Assembly: GCA_030268105.1 (NCBI GenBank)
Contig: BSDZ01000079.1
Location: 1,054,001-1,118,000, forward strand
DNA from: Volvox africanus
Taxonomy: Eukaryota > Chlorophyta > Chlorophyceae > Chlamydomonadales > Volvocaceae
DNA length: 64,000 nucleotides
Reading direction: 5' to 3'
Below the pieces are notes generated by a model that searched no databases, was not told the DNA's origin, and saw nothing but the letters and a program-made list of their open reading frames with translations. The position numbers and the translations under genes are program-made. The number at the start of each line of letters is the position of its first letter. Within the stretch, counting starts at the first letter, position 1. This document shows positions 23,124 to 36,923 of this stretch, piece by piece.

Positions 23124-25184
23124 GCCTTGCATCCATACTACCGTCCAGCTTATTATGCAAGTTTGTTATAGCAGCTTGAACAAGAACGAGAAATAATCAC
23201 ATTGAACAAAGTGCACAGTCTGACGCGGACGCACCTGGGACAGCGGTGTGCGGTTGCAGCCGCAAAGGTCAAGGACATGCAAAGGTCAAGAACATGCAAA
23301 GGTCAAGGACATGCACATGCGAGAGGAAGAAGAAGGGTAAGGGCAAGGAAAAAGCAGACGTGAGAGGACGGGTCCAAGGCAGTTAAAGCAACGCTATTGA
23401 ACCGTGCACCCCAGGAAAACTATGCCGTTGGGTTTTGCCGTAGAGAAGGAGCGAAGAAATGGTCAGAAAGTAATAAATACAATTTGGAAGAAGGATGGGA
23501 GGACTTCTGTGTCAGAAAACGACAGGACGACAGTCGAAGGGTACGGCATCGGCATGGGGGAATGGGAAGAAAAACCGGAAAGGGCGTCAAAAGGCACAGT
23601 TGTGAAAGAAGAAGGCGGGGCACAGATTAAGACGCGGGGTCAGGGGCGCGTAGGAAAAGAGAAGGGTGAAGAGAGAATGGCGGGGGCAAAGAACGGTCGC
23701 GGGAAGCACAGTCTAGAACCACGAATGGCTCCCACCAGAAGGTGCGTAGGTTACAAAATGAACATATATGTTACATGTACATGGTCACCACGATGCAAGT
23801 GGACCGCTTCACCACCACTTGGCCGCCACCACCAGATGGCTCTGAAGGGGCTCAGAGGCTGAGTAGCGGGGTCAGCAGTCTGGGATGCCACAAGACTATA
23901 GTTGGTGCCAAGCACGCCACACGACATACTGACAGACTCGTGAGCCTCACGGCAGAAGATGGGCTCACTCGGCATGTGTGATTGGCCACACATCCAATAC
24001 ACATTGGATGCGTGATTCAGAAACAGTCCTTAGTGGGGGGGGTGTCCACATGCACTTGTTCACATCCAACCTCCTCATTGTGGTTGCTCTGTGCCGTTAT
24101 ATAGTTATACCATGTCCGTTCGTATTGTGTGTGAACCGATACTGGTTCCATCATCCTGGTCCCATCATATCATCAACGTCTCATCATGTGCCGACCTATC
24201 TCATTAAAATAAAAGCCACTGGCGCCTTTCGTTACAAGGCGAGAGGGGTGTGCATGCACCCGAGCCACTGGGCCTCCTCCTCCTCTTTTACCTCCACCTC
24301 CTCCTCTTCCACCACAACATCATCATCATCATTATTGATATTCCCTAACACGTGTTGACGGTGTGCCAGGTGGCAGCTCACAAGTCACAACAGACATCCT
24401 CCTCCCCCGCCGCACGCAGTTCCTTGACAGGCAGACAGGTACTACCTGCGCTATAAGTTATCTGCGCTTTCCCACTGATACCATTACTACACCGTTCGGT
24501 GCTTTAGCAGCCTCTTGCCTCATGTTCGTCAAATCTGACCGCGTGACTTATCTTAGCCCTTCAGGCAATGGCCCGGGCCCTTGTGAGAAACATCTAGATT
24601 ACCTCGCCGGCCGCTCAGAGTCTCCGATGAATGGTGAGAGGGCAGAGGAAGCCCATCACCCTAAGTTGTTGTCAACCTTCACAATCTCCTATAACCTGAT
24701 GACGACAGTGATCTAAGTTCATTGAAAGGCAGGGCCGCCCTTACAGCATCCTGCCTCTGCTTAAAAATTGGTTGAGTTGTGGTGGTGGCAGAGGCAGCAA
24801 GCCCCCCTCCTCCTGCTGCTGCTGTTGTGGATGTGGTGATGGTGAGTGCAACAGCAAGCCCTGCTGCTGCTGTTGTAGCTGTGGTGACCGCCTCCACCGC
24901 CCCCGCCCCCGCCCCCGCCACCTCCACCGTCCCCGCCGCCACCGCCTCCTCCGCCTCCTCCGCCACCGCCGCCGCCACCCCCACCACCTCCACCGCCTCC
25001 ACCGCCTCCACCGCTTCCACCGCTTCCACCGCCTCCTACGCATCCTACACCTCCTCCGCATCCGCCTCCACCTCCCCCGCCACCGCCCCCGCCCCCGCCC
25101 CCGCCCCCGCCCCCGCCCCCGCCACCTCCGCCTCCACCGACCCCGCCTACTCGGAGAAGTGGAGGAACTGGCAACCTCGTTTAC

Positions 25185-28100
25185 CTGCAGCGCAATCCGG
25201 GCGCATTGCCGCATTGACAGCCTTCCGCTGGGCGAGTGCACGACCTGTCCCAGGGTCCCGTTGCCCACAAACTCGGTGACGATCCCCACGACTGGATCCG
25301 ACACACCCGTCGCGGCGCCGCCGTTGCAGTCGCCCGTGATGTCCCCGGCTGGCGGGCTGGTGACCACACCGAGCATGCGGACGATATTCGGGTGGTTGAG
25401 GTTGGCCAGAATGTCGGCCTCAACAAGGAACGCATCCGAGTGCTTGGCGATGTGCTCCGGCTGCGCGGGACGGAGAAGGGCAGTTCTGAACAAACTGAGC
25501 AACGCGCTTCCAATATCCATACGCCGATTGGGAACCAGTCAGTACAGGTGAGAAGCGCTTTCTCCCTCCCCAGGCTAGAGAAGCAGTGGAAGTATCAGGT
25601 GCCGAGGATTTGTAATGCGCGGATAGGGCCCTCACATTTTACTTACTTGCTCTGTCAGGCGCACGCCATAACCTGACAAAGAAGCGCGCACAATTCCACA
25701 CCAGTCCGTACACTCTGGTGTCCTTCATGCAACGTTACACTCGCCTACCACCCAGCCTACGCACGCAGGGCGCTCCGAAACACCCACCTTGATCCACTTG
25801 ATGGCCACGTCGCCGTATGGGAATACATCCGCCCTTGAGACTTGTCCGAACCTGAGGGGCAAGGCAAGGCCCAGCCGAAGGCCAAACTTATTTAGGCTCA
25901 CAACATTCGCAGGCACGCAGCAACAGCAGCTGTACGTCGCAGCTGCACAGCAGTGAGTGCAGTGACTGCCGATCCTCAGTAAAAAGGGATAACCAAGGGT
26001 GCTAAGCCAGGGGCACACATAGGGGCACGCGCCCTCATGGCGCCGTCTCATCACTTACGCGCCCTCGCCGATCTTCTCCTCGTTGGACACCTCCGTCTTG
26101 CGGACCTTCACCACGCCGCGCAGTGGAGAGCACTGCGCCACCGCACCAATATGGGTCGCGTCCGCTCCAGGACCTCCAGCGACCAGGCCCACGCCCATCG
26201 CCGGCGCCCTGGCCGGGGAGAAGGAGTCGCCCAGTACCAACGGATTGCCGGCGGTGCCTGGCGCCGTGCTGATAAACGATTCGTTGTCCCCAGACAACGT
26301 AATAAGCGAGGGCACCGGCGGCAAGCCGCAGACCCTGCTGACCTCGCCGCTGGTTTCCCCGAAGGCCCTCAGCGGCAGCGGCGGTGCGGCCGGTGCGGCC
26401 GGAGCGGCTGGGGTGGCCGGTGACAGCAGCACCTCATACAACCTGGGCAATGTGCGGCCAATCGTGTCGCTGTCCAGCACCGCCACGGCCGCAGCTACCG
26501 CCACCTCGGCGCATGAGCAGCTCTTCTTTGCAGTCCACTGCTCTTGTACCAAGATTGCTTGCAGCTGTAGGATGATCTCCCTGAAGCTGGGCCTGTTGTC
26601 TGGGTTCGGATCCATGCACGTCTCCACCAGCGACCGCCATTCAGGATCGCATGTGGAAGGGATGGGCAGGTGCAGGGTCCCGGACTCGAGCCCCATCAGG
26701 ATCTCGTGGTTGCTCAGCCGCATAAACGGCTCCTCCCCCGTGTGCAGCTGCCACAGGGTGACGCCCATCGAATAGACGTCAACCTTCTCCGACACCTCAC
26801 CGTTGCCAAAAAACACCTCGGGGGCCATGTACGGCAGCGTCCCGCGCGGCGTAGGACAGGAGACGTACTTGCCGTGCTTGCGCTTGCTCAGCCCGAAGTC
26901 CGCAATCTGTGAGATGTCGTGAAGCCAGTGGCGGTGGGGGTGAGTTGGTGGCGGCAGCTGTGAGACGGCGATGATTCACGGGAAACGCACACAGAAGCAT
27001 ACACGGACACGAACGCAGCTGCCAGATTCAGACGAAACCCTAACACGACCAGACGACACCATGTCACTGCGGGGCCTTCCGGCCCATTACCACTCCTCCA
27101 CACACACACACACAGTCTTGCTCGGGTAGCTGACCTTGGCAACCATGTTCTCCCCCTCTCCTTGGATGAGCACGTTTTCGGGCTTCAAGTCGAAATGCAC
27201 AATGGCGGGCGACTGCGAGTGGAGATAGGCCATCCCCACGGCCACCTGCGTGAGGGGAAGGCACACATGCACACAAGTCAGGGAGCAGCGCGCCGAGCCA
27301 GGCTCGACCCGTACAGATGTAACAAGGCACCCTGCAGTAATGGAGGCGGGAGGGGCTTGGAGGGCGGCCGATAACGACTATCCGCCAATTGGGGAACTGC
27401 TGGGGGCGGGTGGATCACATGATGATGTGAGGGTCATGTGGGCCCAACAGATGACTCGCACGTAACACAGACCCAGACAACCTACACCGCCTAGAAGAAG
27501 GGCCTCACGCCAACCCTGACATCCCCCCCCCGCGCCTACTCGGAGAAGTGGAGGAACTGGCAACCTCGCTTACCTGCAGCGCAATCCGGGCGCATTGCCG
27601 CATTGACAGCCTTCCGCTGGGCGAGCGCACGACCTGTCCCAGGGTCCCGTTGCCCACAAACTCGGTGACGATCCCCACGACTGGATCCGACACACCCGTC
27701 GCGGCGCCGCCGTTGCAGTCGCCCGTGGTGTCCCCGGCTGGCGGGCTGGTGACCACACCGAGCATGCGGACGATATTCGGGTGGTTGAGGTTGGCCAGAA
27801 TGTCGGCCTCAACAAGGAACGCATCCGAGTGCTTGGCGATGTGCTCCGGCTGCGCGGGACGGAGAAGGGCAGTTCTGAACAAACTGAGCAACGCGCTTCC
27901 AGTATCCATACGCCGATTGGGAACCAGTCAGTACGGGTGAGAAGCGCTTTCTCCCTCCCCAGGCTAGAGAAGCAGTGGAAGTATCAGGTGCCGAGGATTT
28001 GTAATACGCGGATAGGGCCCTCACATTTTACTTACTTGCTCTGTCAGGCGCACGCCATAACCTGACAAAGAAGCGCGCACAATTCCACACCAGTCCGTAC

Positions 28101-29458
28101 ACTCTGGTGTCCTTCATGCAACGTTACACTCGCCTACCACCCAGCCTACGCACGCAGGGCGCTCCGAAACACCCACCTTGATCCACTTGATGGCCACGTC
28201 GCCGTATGGGAATACATCCGCCCTTGAGACTTGTCCGAACCTGAGGGCCAAGGCAAGGCCCAGCCGAAGGCCAAACTTATTTAGGCTCACAACATTCGCA
28301 GGCACGCAGCAACAGCAGCTGTACGTCGCAGCTGCACAGCAGTGAGTGCAGTGACTGCCGATCCTCAGTAAAAAGGGATAACCAAGGGTACTAAGCCAGG
28401 GGCACACATAGGGGCACGCGCCCTCATGGCGCCGTCTCATCACTTACGCGCCCTCGCCGATCTTCTCCTCGTTGGACACCTCCGTCTTGCGGACCTTCAC
28501 CACGCCGCGCAGTGGAGAGCACTGCGCCACCGCACCAATATGGGTCGCGTCCGCTCCAGGACCTCCAGCGACCAGGCCCACGCCCATCGCCGGCGCCCTG
28601 GCCGGGGAGAAGGAGTCGCCCAGTACCAACGGATTGCCGGCGGTGCCTGGCGCCGTGCTGATAAACGATTCGTTGTCCCCAGACAACGTAATAAGCGAGG
28701 GCACCGGCGGCAAGCCGCAGACCCTGCTGACCTCGTCGCTGGTTTCCCCGAAGGCGCTCATGTACGGGGGAAGAAAGTCAGCTCCCCAAGGTAACTGCTC
28801 TAACCGCCGTGAGACACCGCCAGCGCACGCGCGAGGGGCACCTAAGGGCCCTTCCACCGTATGCTCGCTGCTCACGGATACATCCAGTGCACGAAGGGCC
28901 GAACCAAGTTTGACGTGCGACGATGTGGCGGTGCAGCTGCAATGAGAACGCACGGAAGGAGGGATCACTTTTACCGATCTGGAAATCAGAGAGGAACAAG
29001 AGAATATACTGACGTCGACAGACGTGATATCAAATGAACAGGCAACTGCAAAGTGAAGGAGGGACTCGAGCGATCGCAAAAGCCCAGCGGGTCAAACTGA
29101 CCTGGAGTGGCTTTCATCAGCGTCCAAACTGAACTGAGCGGAGCAGATGCTACGCCGCCTGAGGCTGTGCTCAAGGGCGCTGGCCCGATCGCTTAGTTCG
29201 TAAGGGTCGCTCCAGTCGTCGCTCCACTTTGGGCCGAACTCTGAGGCGCACGCCACGGGCTGGCAGCTGCAACCAAGTTGACCATAATGTGCAGCGAAGT
29301 TTGTGCGGCGGTCAACCAGCCATCGATAAGCCGTCGTTCATAGTGGGAATGTAGACAACCCAAAACAAACGCCCACTAATTCACTACGTCATACAACTCA
29401 AGCAAGTCGGAATCGCTAAGACACGAGTGTCGCATGTCATACAACCGCTTTCAACCAT
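25185..29458 (-). CDS. Raf-like kinase with duplicated N-lobe (unit 3)
   Basis: Exons: 29102-29266, 28448-28756, 28154-28240, 27574-27883, 27135-27245, 26059-26906, 25765-25851, 25185-25494; tentative first exon 29388-29458. Catalytic residues are intact. The linker before the second N-lobe reads SGEV where units 1-2 read SDEV. A C run in the intron near 27525 is one base shorter than in unit 1, with no coding effect. Confidence 0.72.
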
Positions 29459-29893
29459 CTCTGTGTATGTGTATGCGTATGTGTATGTGTATGTGTATGT
29501 GTATGTGCTCAAATCATTGAATGCGGAGGAAGCTTTGAGCTCATACATAAGCTCTTTGCTGGGGCTAAAAAAGTTGGTTTATAAGATAAATACGAGAATC
29601 AATATTTTTTGGGATGAAATACAATATTCGTTGCGTTCTTTTAGTATTATCAGTGAAGATTGAGTGATCCATTGGGATACTGAGGGGATTTACAGTCCTT
29701 TATACATTTTTATTTTGATATATCATAAATGACAAATAGGACATTTAAAACATTGAGGTTTCCTGGCTATGCAAATATATCTTCCATGTAATATTAGCCA
29801 GTGATGGACATGGATTAACCATATATTTGGACTTTGCCTTAATATCCTTGTCCTTTTCTATTTTTTCATTCTTCATATTTTTGAATTGTAAGC

Positions 29894-31280
29894 TTACTTA
29901 AGAACTTGCAGCAGCGTGGCACGTATCAGATTTCCTAACCTGGACAAGTGTTCAGCGCCCATCCATTCGTCGCCGTCATCCAGTTGTAAGCGTGCAAAAA
30001 GCCTTGTAAGGTCCTGAACATACCAAACACAAAAAGGAGTGAACATGTTGCAAAATATTAAAATTCGTCACTTGAATGTCCACCTGGAACGCACCAACCT
30101 CAGTGAAAACTTCACAATTGCCCAGTTAAACGCGTGTGATGGTCTTGTCTACGAGATCCAAATTACTGATGCCCATCGGCCCGAAAAATGCCCCTACCTC
30201 TGACAATCGCTGCGCCACGTTCCCCGCCGAAAGTGATGCCGGCTTTGTGGACACCTGTTTAACCAGCAAGGAGTTGATAAAGTATAGGTGCTGCTCATTT
30301 TCCTCGAACTAAAGAACAGCAAACTTCGGTCCAGCTTCCAGCCGCACCTTCCGACCTTCCTCGCGTCCGCTCATGTCCCGCACTGCTTGGGACTTCCAAA
30401 GAATCCCTACACCTCGCCGCTTCCATTTGGGTTCATTGAAGCGATTCTCTCGACCATTTCCAACATGTCGTTGAAAAGATCCAGAGGCAGGTCGGTGCAG
30501 ACCCATGTTTGCTTGCGCTTGCTCGTTGCCAGTATACTATATCAGCACTGCACTGTATGCAGAATTGCTAGCTGGAGTGAGCGAGTGGAGCTAAGTGAAA
30601 TATGGATAATGTATTGGTGTATAAATACATCGTAGCAAACGCGATTCCGTACTGGCGATGTGACTTTCACGGCGGCGACGGTTGCGGTTGTCCACCTGCC
30701 ATTTGCTCCATATCGGGGGGAATCCCCTTCTTTCCCCCTGCTCTAAAACGCTAAACCTCAATTCTTTAATACTCAAATTGTATTACCTTTCACGAGTATT
30801 TCCCCAATCTATATTGAATATAACTCAATCTAACATGGTAGATTATGATAATGATAATGATTTGAAAAGAGTTTTGGGTCTTCGATTCTTTTCCTTTTTG
30901 CGTGGACCTTAGTGGCACCTATCCCGCGCATCCGTGTGTGCATTGCTGCATACCCCGTGAAACGAAAGATATACTTACTTAGCTTACGTAGGCTTGGAGG
31001 TTGTGCACTTTATGTATTTAAAGAGATTTCTTGCTATTTGGGAACGTTTGGCCTCCAAGGATGCTAGCTGTGTAGACAGACCATGTAGCCAGATCCAAAG
31101 CTCGAGTCATTTTGCAGAGGTCGCACGTCAGATATAAAATATTTTCGCCAGTCATCAGTCGGTTAGGAATGAAATCCCGCGTACAGCTGGTCATAACGCA
31201 TAGGGGGACTTACTGGGACGCCTTGCGCTGGTTTTTGAACCCCGCTTGGCTCCACCCATTGAAACGTTATAGGCAGGCAT
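29894..31280 (-). CDS. Unrecognised 160-aa gene (unit 3)
   Basis: Exons: 31214-31280, 30988-31063, 30413-30521, 30198-30308, 29894-30013. No coding difference from unit 1 was seen; a single substitution lies downstream of the stop near 29808. Confidence 0.58.
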
Positions 31281-32069
31281 TCTACCTTGAAAGCTGAAAA
31301 GCTTTTATTTATGGACGTGATGTGAATTTTCTTGTCCCTTGCGGTTGGGTGCCGGACTCTTGGGACCGCTACTAATCACGAAAACGTAGGGGCTACCGTT
31401 CATCACCCAGGCTGGTCCGCAGCGCCCCCGTCTTGACAAAAGAAGGAGGGAAGGAGGGAAGGAGGGAAAGGAGCGCAGATGGGAAACGTCCTCCTGTCGC
31501 AGGGCTCGGTTTACGAGGTACACATCAGGCGCACTTGACCTCAGTAAAATCATGTTACATGCAGCTTGCAGATCGAAATCACCGCGTCCTGGATCCCACA
31601 GACCCGTGGGTCCTGACGATCGTGATCAAGATGTGCTATATCGCACGCCCGCATAGCTTTAGCCTCTGCGAACATGATGTTTGACATGCAGCGTGCAACA
31701 AAGGAAGCCCTGGACAAGGCACTGTCAACTTAAAGGATTGAGAGCTGGGAGCTTATGTTGAACGATGTAAAGCTCTGGATTGAACGATACACTTTCCCCC
31801 CACACAACTTCCCCCGCCCCGCCAGCTGTGTGGGTCACTGCGTGAGACAAATGATTTCCAAATCCTCTTCCCCTCCATCCCGTCCGTACTTTCCTTTTTT
31901 ACCTGTGACCAGGTCCGCAGTCACTCCCCTTCCCTGCTCGTGCTCTCCTCCTCCTGTGACTTGCCACATCCCTCATGCCTCATGCCTCATGCCTCATGCC
32001 TTATGCCTCATGCCTCGTGCCTCATGCCTCGTGCCTCATGCCTCGTGTGTCTTCATCTTCTTTTCCCAG

Positions 32070-33471
32070 AGCCACTGCTGTGGGGTATCTGACGTCATGC
32101 TTCTCAGTCGGCATGCTGGCGGGGCCCCTCATCGGCGGCTACCTCGCCGTCAAGACTGCCCTGTGGACATGCATCGCACTCACCGCCGTCACGTGGATTT
32201 ATCTCGTGGCGGTTGTCCCGGAATGCGCGCCGGGGCCGCTGGCCACCTCCGCCACTGACCGACAGCGCAATACCCGTGGGATGTGGCCAGGGTAGTCCGC
32301 TTGGGGTGGCAGACGGCGGCGTCAGGAGGCGAGCAGGGAGGGAGGTGGAACAAGAGGAGGACGAGCAGGAGCGCTTAGTGACGGCGAAGACGGAAGCGCT
32401 AGCGGCCGCGGAGGTGGTGTCGTTGATTTCGTCGCAAAGCCGCTTGATGAGCGGCGGCTCGGCGCCATCGGCGGCTGCCGACGCGGACGCTGGCGTACCT
32501 GGCGCATGCGCGGTGTACGGCACTGCGTGTTGTCCCCACACCCGGGTGAGCACTTGCGCCGGAAGCGATGGCAATCAGGAGGAGACGATGTTGCCGTATT
32601 GTCGCCGGCCCCGGCGCAGCAGCGCAGGTGGAGGCGGCGGCAGTGGCGGTCACGGCGGCGGCAGCGGCGGTCACGGCGGCGGCAGCGGCGGTCACGGCAA
32701 CGGCGGCGGCGGTCACGGCAACGGCGGCGGCAGCGGCGGTCACGGCAACGGCGGCGGCGGTCACGGCAACGGCGGCGGCGGTCACGGCAACGGCGGCGGT
32801 AGTAACAGGCTATTGGGTCTTTCCACCGCCTGGTCGGTGATTCGGCATTCATCTTTCTACCGCCGTATCGCCGCCATTTGGGTTGTGGTGGCAATGACGT
32901 GGGAAGGTGCTGGGGAATTACTAATGCAGTACCTGCAGTTCAAGCTGGGATTCAACACCTTAGATCAGGTACGGCCCATTAAAGTGCGCGCGTGCGTGTG
33001 TGTGTGTTTTCATGTTATGCATCGCGGGGGCGAAGGGAGGGTGTGGGAAGGGGGGCGAGGGAGGGCACGGGGGCGGGGTAAGGGGCAAGGGGGAACCGAG
33101 CGGATGTGCAGTACAATTAGAAACAGAACCAGAGACCAACCGATTGTACCAGATTAACCGCGTTGTCGTATAAGAACGTCAGTTATTGTGTTTCAATATT
33201 TTATAAAGTCTCCTTGTTGGTCTTTCTGCATTCGCATTCGCATTCGTATTCCAGAAGAGATGTTTCCTTCTGCCTGTCTGCCTTCCTTCGTCCACGTAAG
33301 GCCCACGTGCTAACAGTCCTCGCGTCCGGGGGCCTGGTGGTCAAGTTGGGCCTCCTGTCCCTGATGGTTCGTTGGATGGGATAATGGCGGTTGTTGGCAT
33401 TCGGTTTGGCAGCTTACGCGGCGGAGTGTGTGGCGCTGGCGGCCATTGTTTTTTATGTTTATAAGGTTTAA
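32070..33471 (+). pseudogene. MFS transporter remnant (unit 3)
   Basis: Exons 32070-32275, 32337-32968 and 33301-33384. The Gly/His repeat is in frame and the longest intact version seen (two GGHGGGS copies before the GGHGNGG block). The in-frame TAA is at 33382-33384 as in all copies. Confidence 0.6.
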
Positions 33472-34528
33472 ACGGGACGGGAGGGAAGGGAAGGTGAGGG
33501 GAGGGGAGGGGAGGGAAGGGGAGGGGAGGGGAGGGGAAGAGGGGATCGCGAGCCGGGTCAGTATCCAAGTAAGGTTACCCAACCCACACGGACTCATCAG
33601 GCATGTGGCTTGTCGGAGGGATTATCGCTGTGTTATGTAACTTCAGCGGTTTAACAGTTGGGTCGTTGCTGGTTGGCCGTTGGCTTGGTTTCCTGAAAGA
33701 TTGCTTCAACCTTCGCGTGGCTGTGTAGCGCAGATTGGCATCGGAAGCCGCACTTGGTGGTTCAGGCAGTTGACTGGATTTCCCCAACGATGGGACTCAG
33801 GAAACCGGTGCTGCTGAAGGAACCTTTACGTTGAAACCCTTTTTATGTGCTGCCAGTCTTTTCTTATTGTTTTTTCGCTGATTTTTTGGCATGTTTGCTG
33901 TAAGTTTTACATAACGACTTCTAAAACCCTAATACAAATTGTATTGCAGTCAAAGTAACAATCCCTGCGGCATAATCCACTTCGGTTGTAGTCGGCGAGA
34001 AAGAACCTCCTTGCAGGGAGGGCAGGCAAGATGAGGGATGCCGTAATTGTAAAAAGGGTAGAACTTAGTCCCACTCAGTTCCGGTGGCCTTCTCCCAAGA
34101 GGAGCGGTGACAAGGGGGCACCGGCTCCCAAGGTTATGGTACGAAGGAAGGGCGGGAGGGAGAGAAGGGGTGTGAAGTAGGAGGGAGGGAGGGAGGGACA
34201 GGGAAGGAGGAGACGAATAGACGGCGTCTAGCTCCGTCCAAGAAGTTAGGAGAAGGTGAAAATGTTTGAACGTAAACTAGGTAGCCGCCAAGGCCGCAAA
34301 TAGACGCCCAAGATAAGGCAATAGAATCCATATTAAAGTTTGCTATTGACCTTGCTGCTGGTGGTGGCGAAAAGGTACCAAGTAAATATTCTTAGGTTCA
34401 TTAAAGTGGGAAGCGCGAGATCTGAAAGCTGACCGCTGGTGCTGTCATGCTCGTGCACCTCCCAACCCTTTCTTAGGAAGACAAAGCGCCCGAACCAAAG
34501 CCCCCCAAACCAGCCCAAACTACCCTGA

Positions 34529-34863
34529 AGCCCGCGCACGTGCGAATCAAACAAAGCGATATACAAAGTTGTGTACATCGTTTTGGCAATCTTTAAAAAG
34601 TCTGCTGTTGCTTTACCCGAGCAAATAGAAGGGCTATCTTCAGCAATAGGAAATTTAAAGGAGAAGGGTGTTGAAATAACTAAACCTATTACATATTCAC
34701 TAGCTGAAGAAGATGCAGAAGATACGCCATAAACTAATAAAATGATCTCTGCTCCTTCGATAAACCTCGTAGCTGCAAGAATAGCAACTAGCAGTATTTT
34801 GCTTGCATTATTTTTAGTTATTTTTCTGCTAATTTCCTAAATTATTTTAATTTTTTAGTATAG
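34529..34863 (+). other. AT-rich island (unit 3)
   Basis: Reads Ile-Phe for Ile-Leu and Leu-Pro for Phe-Pro in the plus frame, and has lost one T near 34821, which breaks the hydrophobic tail frame. Confidence 0.45.
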
Positions 34864-36923
34864 CCTTGCATCCATACTACCGTCCAGCTTATCATGCAAG
34901 TTTGTTATAGCAGCTTGAACAAGAACGAGAAATAATCACATTGAACAAAGTGCACAGTCTGACGCGGACGCACCTGGGACAGCGGTGTGCGGTTGCAGCC
35001 GCAAAGGTCAAGGACATGCAAAGGTCAAGAACATGCAAAGGTCAAGGACATGCACATGCGAGAGGAAGAAGAAGGGTAAGGGCAAGGAAAAAGCAGACGT
35101 GAGAGGACGGGTCCAAGGCAGTTAAAGCAACGCTATTGAACCGTGCACCCCAGGAAAACTATGCCGTTGGGTTTTGCCGTAGAGAAGGAGCGAAGAAATG
35201 GTCAGAAAGTAATAAATACAATTTGGAAGAAGGATGGGAGGACTTCTGTGTCAGAAAACGACAGGACGACAGTCGAAGGGTACGGCATCGGCATGGGGGA
35301 ATGGGAAGAAAGACCGGAAAGGGCGTCAAAAGGCACAGTTGTGAAAGAAGAAGGCGGGGCACAGATTAAGACGCGGGGTCAGGGGCGCGTAGGAAAAGAG
35401 AAGGGTGAAGAGAGAATGGCGGGGGCAAAGAACGGTCGCGGCAAGCACAGTCTAGAACCACGAATGGCTCCCACCAGAAGGTGCGTAGGTTACAAAATGA
35501 ACATATATGTTACATGTACATGGTCACCACGATGCAAGTGGACCGCTTCACCACCACTTGGCCGCCACCACCAGATGGCTCTGAAGGGGCTCAGAGGCTG
35601 AGTAGCGGGGTCAGCAGTCTGGGATGCCACAAGACTATAGTTGGTGCCAAGCACGCCACACGACATACTGACAGACTCGTGAGCCTCACGGCAGAAGATG
35701 GGCTCACTCGGCATGTGTGATTGGCCACACATCCAATACACATTGGATGCGTGATTCAGAAACAGTCCTTAGTGGGGGGGGTGTCCACATGCACTTGTTC
35801 ACATCCAACCTCCTCATTGTGGTTGCTCTGTGCCGTTATATAGTTATACCATGTCCGTTCGTATTGTGTGTGAACCGATACTGGTTCCATCATCCTGGTC
35901 CCATCATATCATCAACGTCTCATCATGTGCCGACCTATCTCATTAAAATAAAAGCCACTGGCGCCTTTCGTTACAAGGCGAGAGGGGTGTGCATGCACCC
36001 GAGCCACTGGGCCTCCTCCTCCTCTTTTACCTCCACCTCCTCCTCTTCCACCACAACATCATCATCATCATTATTGATATTCCCTAACACGTGTTGACGG
36101 TGTGCCAGGTGGCAGCTCACAAGTCACAACAGACATCCTCCTCCCCCGCCGCACGCAGTTCCTTGACAGGCAGACAGGTACTACCTGCGCTATAAGTTAT
36201 CTGCGCTTTCCCACTGATACAATTACTACACCGTTCGGTGCTTTAGCAGCCTCTTGTCTCATGTTCGTCAAATCTGACCGCGTGACTTATCTTAGCCCTT
36301 CAGGCAATGGCCCGGGCCCTTGTGAGAAACATCTAGATTACCTCGCCGGCCGCTCAGAGTCTCCGATGAATGGTGAGAGGGCAGAGGAAGCCCATCACCC
36401 TAAGTTGTTGTCAACCTTCACAATCTCCTATAACCTGATGACGACAGTGATCTAAGTTCATTGAAAGGCAGGGCCGCCCTTACAGCATCCTGCCTCTGCT
36501 TAAACATTGGTTGAGTTGTGGTGGTGGCAGAGGCAGCAAGCCCCCCTCCTCCTGCTGCTGCTGTTGTGGATGTGGTGATGGTGAGTGCAACAGCAAGCCC
36601 TGCTGCTGCTGTTGTAGCTGTGGTGACCGCCTCCACCGCCCCCGCCCCCGCCCCCGCCACCTCCACCGTCCCCGCCGCCACCGCCTCCTCCGCCTCCTCC
36701 GCCACCGCCGCCGCCACCCCCACCACCTCCACCGCCTCCACCGCCTCCACCGCTTCCACCGCTTCCACCGCCTCCTACGCATCCTACACCTCCTCCGCAT
36801 CCGCCTCCACCTCCCCCGCCCCCGCCCCCGCCCCCGCCCCCGCCCCCGCCCCCGCCCCCGCCACCTCCGCCTCCACCGACCCCGCCTACTCGGAGAAGTG
36901 GAGGAACTGGCAACCTCGTTTAC

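Larger units (their letters stand above)
11746..23468. repeat. Tandem array unit 2 (11723 bp)
   Basis: Same content and order as unit 1. All open frames compared are identical to unit 1 outside the Gly/His repeat, where it is 22 bp shorter. This near identity marks units 1 and 2 as the most recent duplication, or the most recently homogenised pair, in the window. Confidence 0.97.
23469..35207. repeat. Tandem array unit 3 (11739 bp)
   Basis: Same layout. Its kinase half differs from units 1-2 by a few substitutions (for example GEV for DEV in the second linker). Its distal part has a purine tract 4 bp shorter near 34190 and a changed T/A run near 34586, both shared with unit 5 rather than with unit 4. 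Confidence 0.96.
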